From Nemertoderma westbladi (lineage: Eukaryota > Xenacoelomorpha > Nemertodermatida > Nemertodermatidae), in assembly GCA_032718475.1 (NCBI GenBank), contig JAUCBJ010000495.1, forward strand, positions 45,245 through 109,244: DNA of 64,000 bases, read 5' to 3'. The translations under genes and the position numbers were made by a program. Of this stretch, positions 1 through 11,400 are shown piece after piece. Under the pieces are notes generated by a model that saw only the letters and a list, made by a program, of their open reading frames with translations, did not search any database and was not told the origin of the DNA. Each line of letters begins with the position of its first letter. Within the stretch, counting starts at the first letter, position 1.

Positions 1-1554
1 GGGGGGGGGGGGGGGAGTCAATATGACCCCCCCCCGTGGTTTTTTTATTATAATTCTGAAACAAACGCAGTTGGGAATCTGAAATTTTATGACTTTTCCT
101 AAAAATCTATTGTCTAGTAGTGAAAACCGTTTTCAAAAATATTGGGTAGTTTTCGAGTTATAGCACCATTTTTTAACCCTACTTTTGGCACTTTTTTTGA
201 GACGTTTTTTGAAAATTACATTTCATTAAATATTAATTGTAACATCTCTATTTTTGATTTACACCGATTTTTTGGTGTTAGCAATTTGATGGAATTCATA
301 TAAATTGATTTAGAAATTTCAAACTTGTTTTTTTCGGCGGGTGCCAAATTTTGGTGCCAGCACCAAATTTTGAAATATGTCAAATTTGTAAATTGATTGT
401 TTGAAACTTATTTTTTACGCAATTGGGGTTTTTTGGGGATCTGGTTTCGATGAAATATATACGAGTTGCACCAAGCGTATCAAACTTGTATTTTTCGGTG
501 CTGTGTGCAAATTTTGGTGCTAGCACGAAATTTTGAAAATCCATTCAATAGATAAAATTGCTTGTGACAATTTATTTCTTGCATTTTAAAGGTTTATGGC
601 TGTTCTTAATTCAATGGAATATATAATTATCGAACTAGACATCTCAAACTTGTATTTTTCGGAAGTGGGTGCAAAATTTGGTGCTAGCACCAAATTTTGA
701 AAACCATCAAATATATCAATTGATTGTGTCATCTTGTTTCTTGCGTTATACGGGTTTGTTAGGGTTCTGAAGTCAATGGAATCAGTAAAAATTTCATAAG
801 AGTTTTCAAACTTGTATTTTTCGCATGTGGGTGAAAATTGTTGTTTTGCTCCAAATTTTGGAAAATAAGTAAATTGATCAGTAGATAGTATCATCTTGTT
901 TCTTGCGTTATACGGGTTTATGAGGGTCCTGAATCCGATGGAAACAATAAAAACCGCACTGGACATCGCAAACTTGTACTTTTTGGTGGTGGGTACGAAA
1001 TTTGGTGCTAGAACCAAAATTTGCCAAATTACGCCGAAAAATACAAGTAATAATGATCTGGCATATTTGAAATGTATTCCATTAGAATCAGCGCCCTAGA
1101 AAACCTAAAAATGTGAATTTATAGCATCGTATAAGTGAATTAAAAATTTCGTGTTTTAACTGAAAAGTGCTGGTTACTTGTTTTTTTCATTTTTTTCCTA
1201 CGCATAGAGGACTAAACAGCCATTTATGGTAATCATATCATTTTTAAATATTTTCCAATGTATTTTGCGCCCCAGAAAACCTGTATTGAAAAACAATTAG
1301 CCGAAAAATGTAACTTTCAAATTTTGTGAAAATTGTGCACTACTTGTAATTTTGGTGCTGCAATATTACCACCCCAGTACATTTTTTCGAAAATTTTTTT
1401 TTCAGTCGGATCCAGACTAGTGATACCTACGTACAAACAAAAAATCAGACGCTTTCGTTAATATTTGTAGATTTTAGAGGGAAGGGTGAATATGACCCCC
1501 CCCCCCCCCCCGGTATTTGTACAGCATTTTATAGCCCGGTACTAATAGGGTTAA
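1..1554. mobile_element. TTAA-bounded element (piggyBac-like terminus), possibly cut by the window start
   Basis: The right edge reads ...TAGCCCGGTACTAATAGGG followed by TTAA at 1551-1554. Read inward on the minus strand this is TTAA-CCCTATTAGTACCGGGC, the layout of piggyBac-type ends (TTAA target, terminus starting CCC). A C16 run lies at 1496-1511 just inside the edge, and a G15 run plus a C9 run lie at the window start. The body consists of degenerate 162-bp repeats. No transposase frame is present, so it would be non-autonomous. The left terminus is not certain: a TTAACCCT at 173-180 matches only the first bases, and the element may begin outside the window. The superfamily assignment is inference from the terminus alone. 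Confidence 0.45.
300..1100. repeat. Degenerate 162-bp tandem repeat with an internal palindrome
   Basis: The word CAAACTTG followed by TTTTTCGG-like sequence recurs near 320, 481, 645, 807 and 968, spacings of 161-164 bp. Most units also carry an imperfect palindrome of the form AAATTTGGTGCTAGCACCAAATTT (near 345, 515, 675 and 1000; shortened or mutated in some). Units have diverged by many substitutions. Short open frames here are incidental. Confidence 0.6.
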
Positions 1555-1662
1555 AAGAGTGCGGCTGCCACTACCTTTTGCTTTGCTTTGGCAAATAAAC
1601 AATCAGTGGCAGTTCTATGGGAGGGGCAAGGGGGAGCTGTCGCCCCCACGCAAGTTCTATTG

Positions 1663-2715
1663 TTCAGGTTTGGTCAGGTATTCTGGGTCAATGATTCAGA
1701 AAACTTGCCACCTACATGCAACATAAAGTAAGCATAGTAAGCACCTATGGCTGCAAAGACTGTGCGTACTGCAGAGAGAGCAAGCATCCAACAATTCTGT
1801 GAGTCCCTTTCCTGATGACCTTTCTGGCCCAAACCCCGGGTCACCAGGGAGGCCAGATTGTGAGGGGTTGAGGGATTCTGGAGTTGGAGGCTACTCTCAT
1901 GTTCCACCCCGACCAACCAAGCCATTGCATTGGTGAATCTGAGACAAGTCACTAGACTAGCCTGAGTTAACACCCTAACACTCGGGTCCCCAATGCGACA
2001 AGGTAAGCAGACTGCCTTGGCAGATAAGCTTTCCCTTAGCGCAGTGGTTATTCAAGAGCACCGAATGCGGACTGGGGAGACTGAATAAGGTTCTGATTAA
2101 GGACATGGGGGCGGTTGGAGATGATAGTGGTAATAGTGGAATTGGTCTATTGATGAATCCAACTGCACATGCAGCATTGGACAAATAGATCTCTAACCAC
2201 ATCATCCGTTTCCACTTAAGAAGTTTCCTAAGGTGGTTCTGATTGTGTGCTATTCTCCAACTAGTGTTGCCCCAGTAGAGGTGGAAAATTGTACCACAAT
2301 CTAGAAGCAGCTACTGATGGAGTTGATCAGCATGCATTCTTAACATGGAATGTAAGGCAATGTAATGGCATCTTAACAGGACACTGGCCTTAAAGATGCG
2401 GATGATCTAGCAAATGTCATGGGTGATAGGGAGTTGTGGCGGTGCAATTTTGTTTTGTTGACAAGCCGGCACAGCATTCCTAAAAATGCAGCTGCAATGC
2501 AGCATGCCGATACTAGTAGTAGTATTCTTAACATTCCTGGGAGACTTTAATGCAAATCTGCATCAATCACCTACATCGCCCTCCTGGGTCTAAAGCGATA
2601 GTGTTAACCAAAATTCCATCCATGTTCAGATTTCATCTCTGGAAATGGATTGTTTTCTGCTGGAACCCATTTCAAGATGCGAACTGGAAAGCTATGGACT
2701 CATAGTGGACCCAAT
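1663..2715 (+). pseudogene. LINE A copy, 5' part, rearranged and 3'-truncated
   Basis: This stretch matches the intact LINE A at 18987-22745 in pieces. 1663-1735 matches its 5' end. From about 1780 it matches the start of the coding region, with an internal deletion of roughly 500 bp between. 2524-2715 matches the endonuclease region that contains the GDFN motif, after which similarity stops. Frameshifts, stop codons and small deletions are visible, for example loss of the stretch after the first endonuclease motifs. It is interrupted at 2347-2523 by a second LINE A copy. It cannot encode a working endonuclease or RT. Confidence 0.8.
2347..2523 (+). mobile_element. 5'-truncated LINE A insertion nested inside another LINE A copy
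   Basis: About 150 bp (2368-2523) match the last coding codons, stop and short 3' UTR of LINE A, ending in the same AGT-repeat tail. The 11-bp word ATTCTTAACAT occurs just before (2336-2346) and just after (2524-2534) the insert, and the interrupted LINE A sequence resumes there without loss. This is a target-site duplication from target-primed reverse transcription. The first ~20 bp of the insert do not match LINE A and may be filler added at 5' truncation. A small duplication inside the tail (TTTTGTTTTGTTGAC) is also present. Confidence 0.8.
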
Positions 2716-4433
2716 GGCCATTTATTTATATTCATAGTACAATATGGATATCATACACACAGCACGTATTATTGTGTAGGCTTATTATTATTATTACGTA
2801 TTATTGTGCACATTCAAAAATGACGTAGTAAAATGCATCTGGTACTATAGGAATGGAAGTATATACATTTTGAGGGATTATATGAGATTGGATGAGATAC
2901 ATTGTGAGGGATGGAGGGAAGGGGGGGGGGGGGGGGGGGGGGGGTGGTATGGATATGTATGGTGTAAGGGGAAGGCATATGTGGTAAATGGACAGGAAAT
3001 TGTGGCTGTTAGTTAGACCTGGTTTTATGTTTATATAGTTCATCATAGGAATACCTGAATACCTATTTTATAATTTAAAGTTTATACATTTTCATCCTCA
3101 TAGTTTATCCTACTCAATAGCCTATCTTGACTGCAACTTAAATACGCCATTTGAAATATTATTAATTAATTTTTTATTGGTTGGGAGGAGCTGGGAAACT
3201 GTAATTGGCAACGGGAGTGAAAAGGTAGTCTTTCCCCCACCTCCCACCCTAATCGCTCATCCCAGTCATAATAAAGGTACGTATTTGATATTGCGTGGAG
3301 CCATTTACTAATCCGAAAAATTGATCGCAGTAAATATATTTGCTCCCCCCATGCAAAATCCTAGAACCGCCATTGTAAAGGTGCAGGATGAGTGACAGCA
3401 GTCAGCCACCGGATGCGCCAGCATGGCAGTACCTAATTTCTTGCCGCCGCCGCCTGGAAAACTAACTCAGCAGCCAACAGTGATTTATTTTTGAATCTTT
3501 TCCCACCATCCAATGGTTATTTAACGTTGCAGAACCCATGATTGTGGTGTGTTGGTTGCTATATGGCACTAGCATTATAGCAGGGAGAATGTTAGATCCT
3601 ATTGTTAGATCCTTACAGCCACCACCATACTTCTGTACCTATCTGCATGTGTGTAGTTTTACTGCTGCCCCACAATTCCTAATATCTAAAATACAAAGTT
3701 ACAGTAAAAGTTAAAAGTTACAGTAAAAGTTACACCCAAATTTCTCGACAAATTCGTCTTCTCCCAACATAATTTTTCCCAATTTGTCTGAAAGTGTTGA
3801 TTCATAGTAAATCATATCATAAACGCAAACAATTAATTCCTAATTTATGTTTTGAACCAAGCTTGAATCAAATTACATATATAATTAGATTTTTTCATTC
3901 CAAAAGACAGTCTGTATTTTTCATTCATTTCTAAGCCAACAACTGTCCCCTTACTCTTACTCAGGTTGAACCTGCCAACTGATTTTATAACACATTATTA
4001 ATAAAGCAGCGACGCTGTGGTCGCCTAGAATTCAAGGAATCCACCATGACCTGCAATATCAGTATTTATAGTCGTGAATTCACCTAACACGTAGCGATTT
4101 TAGTAAAAAAAATTATTTTCTTTACTAGCCACTAGACACTCCTCCATACTTGAACAGGCGCTCGAGTACGACCATCGATTCAATCACGAAGACTATTATT
4201 ATCTATATCCCATAGCCTCTACTATATCTCATTAATACTCTTACTGTCTACTATTATATCTACTCTAATGCACACTACATATTGTTTTACTTTTTATCAC
4301 TTTATACCTATTTACATTTACAGTTATAAGGTATACGAATGTTAAAGTATACGAATGATTCCAATTGATTCCAATTGTATATGAATGATTCCAATTGTTC
4401 AATATGAAAAGTTCCAGTTGTTAATGAGCGGGG
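2716..4433. other. Gene-free stretch with a G24 run
   Basis: No supported gene. A 24-bp G run lies at 2921-2944; the glycine- and proline-rich open frames across it are artefacts. The rest is AT-rich unique-looking sequence without recognised repeats. Confidence 0.6.
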
Positions 4434-7400
4434 TAAGGATATATTCCGTTTGATTAAGGAAATGGTTTGGTGGTTTGCAATAATTTAATATTGAAGGGTT
4501 CATCGGTGAGTGGTGGTTTAACATTTAGAAGAAAACAGAAATGGATCTCGGAGATTGACCTTTGTTTGGCATCACTTAACATTATCGATAAACTGTCTAT
4601 TAACATCAAGAATAGGTGTTGGTATCCTTCAGATCATATTCATTCAGATCTATATTGATTACAGTTGATATTGTGATGAATTAGGGTATATACCATTGCC
4701 TAATAAAGAAATGCAGTTCAAACGGGTGCTCCCTGTAATGAAAGTTGATTCTATAATTCTAGCCCAGTCCATGGCTGATGCAATAGGATGGGTGAATATA
4801 AATGGATTTGAAGGATACATATGCTTGGATTGATAGTTTTGGGGAGTTGATTGGAAAGTGCGTAAATGAGTGTCCTACTGCAAGTGGTCAGCATACTTCC
4901 AGCAGCAGGCATCATGATAAAAATGATGGTTTCGGAGCACAGTGGAATGCTATTTTAAAGAATGGAAGTCATAAAGAAATTTGGCAAGCCATAAACTGGA
5001 AAGAGAAATATCTAGTACTGATAATGTACATGATAATACTCCAACTGATGTTGACTTCAAGGATCACTTTGAGACCTTATTTCGCCCAGATATTGATGAT
5101 ATGCTATCAGATGATTTTATTGACAGCCCATATCTTCCAGAACTTGATCAACCTATAGCTCCCTCTGAAGTATATGAAGCAATATCTTCAATGAAGGACT
5201 TACCGAGCCCAGGGCCAGTTGGTATACCATCGATAATTTTTAAGTTTCTGACCATTCAAGGTGTCATCCTACTGTGATTGTTCTTTAATGTGATTTTCGG
5301 ATCTTCAATATGTCCTTCTGGGTGGATCTTTAGTAAACCGATTGTTCTCTTTAAGTCCGGTAACTCTATGCTTCCAGGGAATTATAGCAGCATAAGCGTG
5401 ATGAACTCACTTTCGAAACTATATGAGAAGATCATTACTGCGCGATTGAGTCGATGGTAGAGACCTGACCCTGAACAGGCTGGAGCTCAGCCTGGGAGAG
5501 GCTGACCCTGAACAGGCTGGAGCTCAGCCTGGGAGAGGCTGACCCTGAACAGGCTGGAGCTCAGCCTGGGAGAGGCTGACCCTGAACAGGCTGGAGCTCA
5601 ACCTGGGAAAGGCTGACCCTGAACAGGCTGGAGCTCAGCCTGGGAGAGGCTGACCCTGAACAGGCTGGAGCTCTCCTGGGAGAGGCTGACCCTGAACAGG
5701 CTGGGGCTCAGCCTGGGAGAGGTTGACCCTGAACAGGCTGGAGCTCAGCCTGGGAGAGGCTGACCCTGAACAGGCTGGAGCTCAGCCTGGGAGAGGCTGA
5801 CCCTGAACAGGCTGGAGCTCAACCTGGGAGAGACTGACCCTGAACAGGATGGAGCTCAGCCTGGGAGATGCTGACACTGAACAGGCTGGAGCTCAGCCTG
5901 GGAGAGGCTGACCCTGAACAGGCTGGAGCTCAGCCTGGGAGAGGCTGACCCTGAACAGGCTGGAGCTCAGCCTGGGAGAGGCTGACCCTGAACAGGCTGG
6001 AGCTCAACCTGGGAGAGACTGACCCTGAACAGGCTGGAGCTCAGCCTGGGAGATGCTGACACTGAACAGGCTGGAGCTCAGCCTGGGAGAGGCTGACCCT
6101 GAACAGGCTGGAGCTCAGCCTGGGAGAGGCTGACCCTGAACAGGATGGAGCTCAGCCTGGGAGAGGCTGACCCTGAACAGGCTGGAGCTCAGCCAGGGAG
6201 AGGCTGACCCTGAACAGGCTGGAGCTCGGCCTGGGAGAGGCTGACCCTGAACAGGCTGGAGCTCAGCCTGGGAGAGGCTGACCCTGAACAGGCTGGAGCT
6301 CAGCCAGGGAGAGGCTGACCCTGAACAGGCTGGAGCTCAGCCTGGGAGAGGCTGACCCTGAACAGGCTGGAGCTCAGCCAGGGAGAGACTGACCCTGAAC
6401 AGGCTGGAGCTCGGCCTGGGAGAGGCTGACCCTGAACAGGCTGGAGCTCAGCCAGGGAGAGGCTGACCCTGAACAGGCTGGAGCTCGGCCTGGGAGAGGC
6501 TGACCCTGAACAGGCTGGAGCTCAGCCTGGGAGAGGCTGACCCGGAACAGGCTGGAGCTCAGCCTGGGAGAGGCTGACCCTGAACAGGCTGGAGCTCAGC
6601 CTGGGAGAGGCTGACCCTGAACAGGCTGGAGCTCAGCCTGGGAGAGGCTGACCCTGAACAGGATGGAGCTCAGCCTGGGAGAGGCTGACCCTGAACAGGC
6701 TGGAGCTCAGCCAGGGAGAGGCTGACCCTGAACAGGCTGGAGCTCGGCCTGGGAGAGGCTGACCCTGAACAGGCTGGAGCTCAGCCTGGGAGAGGCTGAC
6801 CCGGAACAGGCTGGAGCTCAGCCTGGGAGAGGCTGACCCTGAACAGGCTGGAGCTCAGCCTGGGAGAGGCTGACCCTGAACAGGCTGGAGCTCAGCCTGG
6901 GAGAGGGTGTTTCGAGTTAATTCTCACCCTTCGCCTTTTATGTGATTATGTAGTTCACAAAAAGCTAAAGTTATTCCTTATCTTTGTAGATATTAATAAG
7001 GCATACGAACTTGTAAACAGGAAAAAACTTTTGAATGATTTAGCTAGTTTAGGTTGTGGTCGTGTCATGTTGCTCGCCCTGCAGTGCATATATAAAACAA
7101 TTAAATTTATATTTAAATCTGTGATTATTACAGCAATTATAGGTATTAAGCAGGGGTTTCCGAGTAGTTGTATTATATTTATTATTTATGTGAATAAGCT
7201 TATACGTAGGATTAAACATGCGTACAAAACCGATAGGTTTTTGAATGTTCTGCTCCACATATTGATGTTTATGGATGATACGGTTTTAATAGCAACAAGC
7301 AGATATGTATTGGAAAGTTTATAATTCTGCTTTCCTTCTGTAAAGATTTTATGTATGTAAATCCCAAAAAACCAAATTAATGGTATTAAACGGTGATATA

Positions 7401-8430
7401 CAAGATATAATTAATTAGTTTAGTTGTAGATGGTGTTAAAGTGGACCACACAGACTCTTATTTATATTTAGGTGCAAAATTCTGTTCGAACGGAAAATAT
7501 AAACATATGTTTCAGTTGATTTATTAATGAGAAGTATAAACATTTATGAAATTTTCAAATTGTATATTTCGTAATAATATTCTGCCTTTTCATTTGAAGA
7601 AGTTGCTGTTAGAATCAAGTTTATTATCATCTATTTTGTATGGATGTTAAAGTTGGCTGACAAATGATATAAAGTCAATTGAAGTTCTATATGATTAAGC
7701 TATAAAGTTAAACGAGTTCGTGTTGAATATGAACAATGAGATGTATCTTATAGAAGCAGGTTTTCCATCTCTCTCTGCTCTTATAAACCATCGTCGAAAA
7801 TTATTGTTAGACAAGTTGAATGCGCGCAACAAAAAGAAATCACTCTTTCTTCCAGCCCTTGATCTCTGCCTTACAGATAACTTTGCTCCTTTTAGGCATA
7901 TTGAGAGAACTTTAATGAGTAACAACATTTTAAAGAGTGATCATGACGAACTAGTACGAGCATTTAGGGAATCAGCGATAGGCAGAAGCTACACAGGCAG
8001 GCAGCAGCTAGCGATAAGCTACAGCACTATTTAGACTATAAACCAGAGTTAAGCCAAGGCGATGTGTACAGGCGATCTCGCCCTCTCGTTGATGATTGTT
8101 ATCGAATTGCTTTCACGCACTTACAACTTTCATCTCATTCCATACGTGTAGAAACTGGGAGATGGAGTCGCATACCCAGATGTTCTAGAACATGTAAATG
8201 CGACCTAGTGTCTGTGCAAGATGAGGATCATGTTTTACTTAGATGTACACTAACTCTAACGTAATAAGTATGCACTAAATCCAGACAAATCTTATAATAA
8301 TCTTATAATAATTAAAATAATCTTATATAATCAAATCTTATAAGGAACTGCTTGAGTTTTTAAAGAACCGATTTATGTTGTGCAAATTTATGTTCGAGGT
8401 ATTAGAAGTATTTAACCCTATTAGTACCGG
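4434..8430 (+). pseudogene. LINE B (CR1/jockey-like endonuclease-reverse transcriptase), decayed
   Basis: A non-LTR retrotransposon coding region can be followed across frames. Near 4470-4650 is the end of an APE-type endonuclease, closing with SDH. RT N-terminal sequence follows (4981-5270), then LFKSGNSMLPGNY and SLSKLYEKIITARLSRW (5350-5457), the motif DPEQAGAQPGRG (from 5467), FVDINKAYELVNRKKLL (6980-7035), the catalytic-site variant FMDDTVLIA (about 7268-7300), SYLYLGA-FCSNG (near 7450), and a C-terminal region with R-x-ETGRWSRIPR and a Cys/His cluster (8140-8255). Frameshifts and stops separate these blocks, so it is dead. It is 5'-truncated. A 37-bp minisatellite splits it at 5462-6905, and another array starts at its 3' end. 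The clade assignment is from motif style only. Confidence 0.8.
5462..6905 (+). repeat. 37-bp minisatellite (~39 copies) made of RT codons of LINE B
   Basis: The unit CTGACCCTGAACAGGCTGG + AGCTCAGCCTGGGAGAGG is repeated at exactly 37 bp (for example at 5465 and 5502), about 39 times with few substitutions. The first copy continues the LINE B frame from the left as R-P-D-P-E-Q-A-G-A-Q-P-G-R-G. The last copy continues in the same frame to the right as G-R-G-C-F-E-L-I-L-T-L. The array is therefore an expansion of one segment of the RT gene at the conserved EQAG-x2-PGRG motif. Because 37 is not divisible by three, each added unit shifts the frame. Confidence 0.95.
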
Positions 8431-11400
8431 GGCTATTTAGAAGTATTTAACCCTATTAGTACCGGGGCTATTTAGAAGTATTTAACCCTATTAGTACCGG
8501 GGCTATTTAGAAGTATTTAACCCTATTAGTACCGGGGCTATTTAGAAGTATTTAACCTTATTAGTACCGGGGCTATTTAGAAGTATTTAACCTTATTAGT
8601 ACCGGGGCTATTTAGAAGTATTTAACCCTATTAGTACCGCGGCTATTTAGAAGTATTTAACCCTATTAGTACGGGGTCTATTTAGAAGTATTTAACCCTA
8701 TTAGTACCGGGGCTATTTAGAAGTATTTAACCCTATTAGTACCGGGGCTATTTAGAAGTATTTAACCCTATTAGTACCGGGGCTATTTAGAAGTATTTAA
8801 CCTTATTAGTACCGGGGCTATTTAGAAGTATTTAACCCTATTAGTACCGGGGCTATTTAGAAGTATTTAACCCTATTAGTACCGAGGCTATTTAGAAATA
8901 TTTAACTCTATTAGTACCGGGGCTATTTAGAAGTATTTAACCCTATTAGTACCGGGGCTATTTAAATTAATTGTTTTTCTCGCCGTAATATATTTATTAG
9001 AAGTATTTAACTCTATTAGTACCGGGGCTATTTAGAAGTATTTAACCCTATTAGTACTGGGGCTATTTAGAAGTATTTAACCCTATTAGTACCGAGGCTA
9101 TTTAGAAGTATTTAACCCTATTAGTACCGGGGCTATTTAAATTAATTGTTTTTCTCAGCGTAATATATTTATTAGAAGTATTTAACCCTATTAGTACCGG
9201 GGCTATTTAGAACTATTTAACCCTATTAGTACCGGGGCTATTTAGAAGTATTTAACCCTATTAGTACCGGGGCTATTTAGAAGTATTTAACCCTATTAGT
9301 ACCGGGGCTATTTAGAAGTATTTAACCCTATTAGTACCGGGGCTATTTAAATTAATTGTTTTTCTCGCCGTAATATATTTATTAGAAGTATTTAACCCTA
9401 TTAGTACCGGGGCTATTTAGAAGTATTTAACCCTATTAGTACCGGGGCTATTTAAATGAATTGTTTTTCTCGCCGTAATATATTTATTAGAAGTATTTAA
9501 CCCTATTAGTACCGAGGCTATTTAGAAGTATTTAACCCTATTAGTACCGGGGCTATTTAGAAGTATTTAACCCTATTAGTACCGGGGCTATTTAAATTAA
9601 TTGTTTTTCTCAGCGTAATATATTTATTAGAAGTATTTAACCCTATTAGTACCGAGGCTATTTAGAAGTATTTAACCCTATTAGTACCGGGGCTATTTAG
9701 AAGTATTTAACCCTATTAGTACCGAGGCTATTTAGAAGTATTTAACCCTATTAGTACCGAGGCTATTTAGAAGTATTTAACCCTATTAGTACCGGGGCTA
9801 TTTAAATTAATTGTTTTTCTCGCCGTAATATATTTATTAGAAGTATTTAACCCTATTAGTACCGAGGCTATTTAGAAGTATTTAACCCTATTAGTACCGG
9901 GGCTATTTAGAAGTATTTAACCCTATTAGTACCGAGGCTATTTAGAAGTATTTAACCCTATTAGTACCGGGGCTATTTAGAAGTATTTAACCCTATTAGT
10001 ACCGGGGCTATTTAGAAGTATTTAACCCTATTAGTACCGGGGCTATTTAGAAGTATTTAACCCTATTAGTACCGGGGCTATTTAGAAGTATTTAACCCTA
10101 TTAGTACCGGGGCTATTTAAATTAATTGTTTTTCTCGCCGTAATATATTTATTAGAAGTATTTAACCCTATTAGTACCGGGGCTATTTAGAAGTATTTAA
10201 CCCTATTAGTACCGGGGCTATTTAAATGAATTGTTTTTCTCGCCGTAATATATTTATTAGAAGTATTTAACCCTATTAGTACCGAGGCTATTTAGAAGTA
10301 TTTAACCCTATTAGTACCGGGGCTATTTAGAAGTATTTAACCCTATTAGTACCGGGGCTATTTAAATTAATTGTTTTTCTCAGCGTAATATATTTATTAG
10401 AAGTATTTAACCCTATTAGTACCGGGGCTATTTAGAAGTATTTAACCCTATTAGTACCGGGGCTATTTAGAAGTATTTAACCCTATTAGTACCAGGGCTA
10501 TTTAAATTAATTGTTTTTCTCGCCGTAATATATTTATTAGAAGTATTTAACTCTATTAGTACCGGGGCTATTTAGAAGTATTTAACCCTATTAGTACTGG
10601 GGCTATTTAGAAGTATTTAACCCTATTAGTACCGGGGCTATTTAAATTAATTGTTTTTCTCGCCGTAATATATTTATTAGAAGTATTTAACCCTATTAGT
10701 ACCGAGGCTATTTAGAAGTATTTAACCCTATTAGTACCGGGGCTATTTAGAAGTATTTAACCCTATTAGTACCGAGGCTATTTAGAAGTATTTAACCCTA
10801 TTAGTACCGAGGCTATTTAAATTAATTGTTTTTCTCGCCGTAATATATTTATTAGAAGTATTTAACCCTATTAGTACCGAGGCTATTTAGAAGTATTTAA
10901 CCCTATTAGTACCGAGGCTATTTAGAAGTATTTAACCCTATTAGTACCGGGGCTATTTAAATTAATTGTTTTTCTCACCGTAATATATTTATTAGAAGTA
11001 TTTAACCCTATTAGTACCGGGGCTATTTAAATGAATTGTTTTTCTCACCATAGTATATTTATTAGAAGTATTTAACCCTATTAGTACCGGGGCTATTTAG
11101 AAGTATTTAACCCTATTAGTACCGGGGCTATTTAAATTAATTGTTTTTCTCGCCGTAATATATTTATTAGAAGTATTTAACCCTATTAGTACCGAGGCTA
11201 TTTAGAAGTATTTAACCCTATTAGTACCGGGGCTATTTAGAAGTATTTAACCCTATTAGTACCGAGGCTATTTAGAAGTATTTAACCCTATTAGTACCGG
11301 GGCTATTTAGAAGTATTTAACCCTATTAGTACCGGGGCTATTTAGAAGTATTTAACCCTATTAGTACCGGGACTATTTAGAAGTATTTAACCCTATTAGT

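Noticed and set aside
2801-3046. Proline-rich / glycine-rich small proteins on opposite strands
   Set aside because: Both come from translating the G24 run and its flanks; no support.
5462-6905. CRISPR-like regular repeats
   Set aside because: Units are directly adjacent without unique spacers, no cas genes, and the surrounding DNA is eukaryotic. The same reasoning excludes the other arrays.
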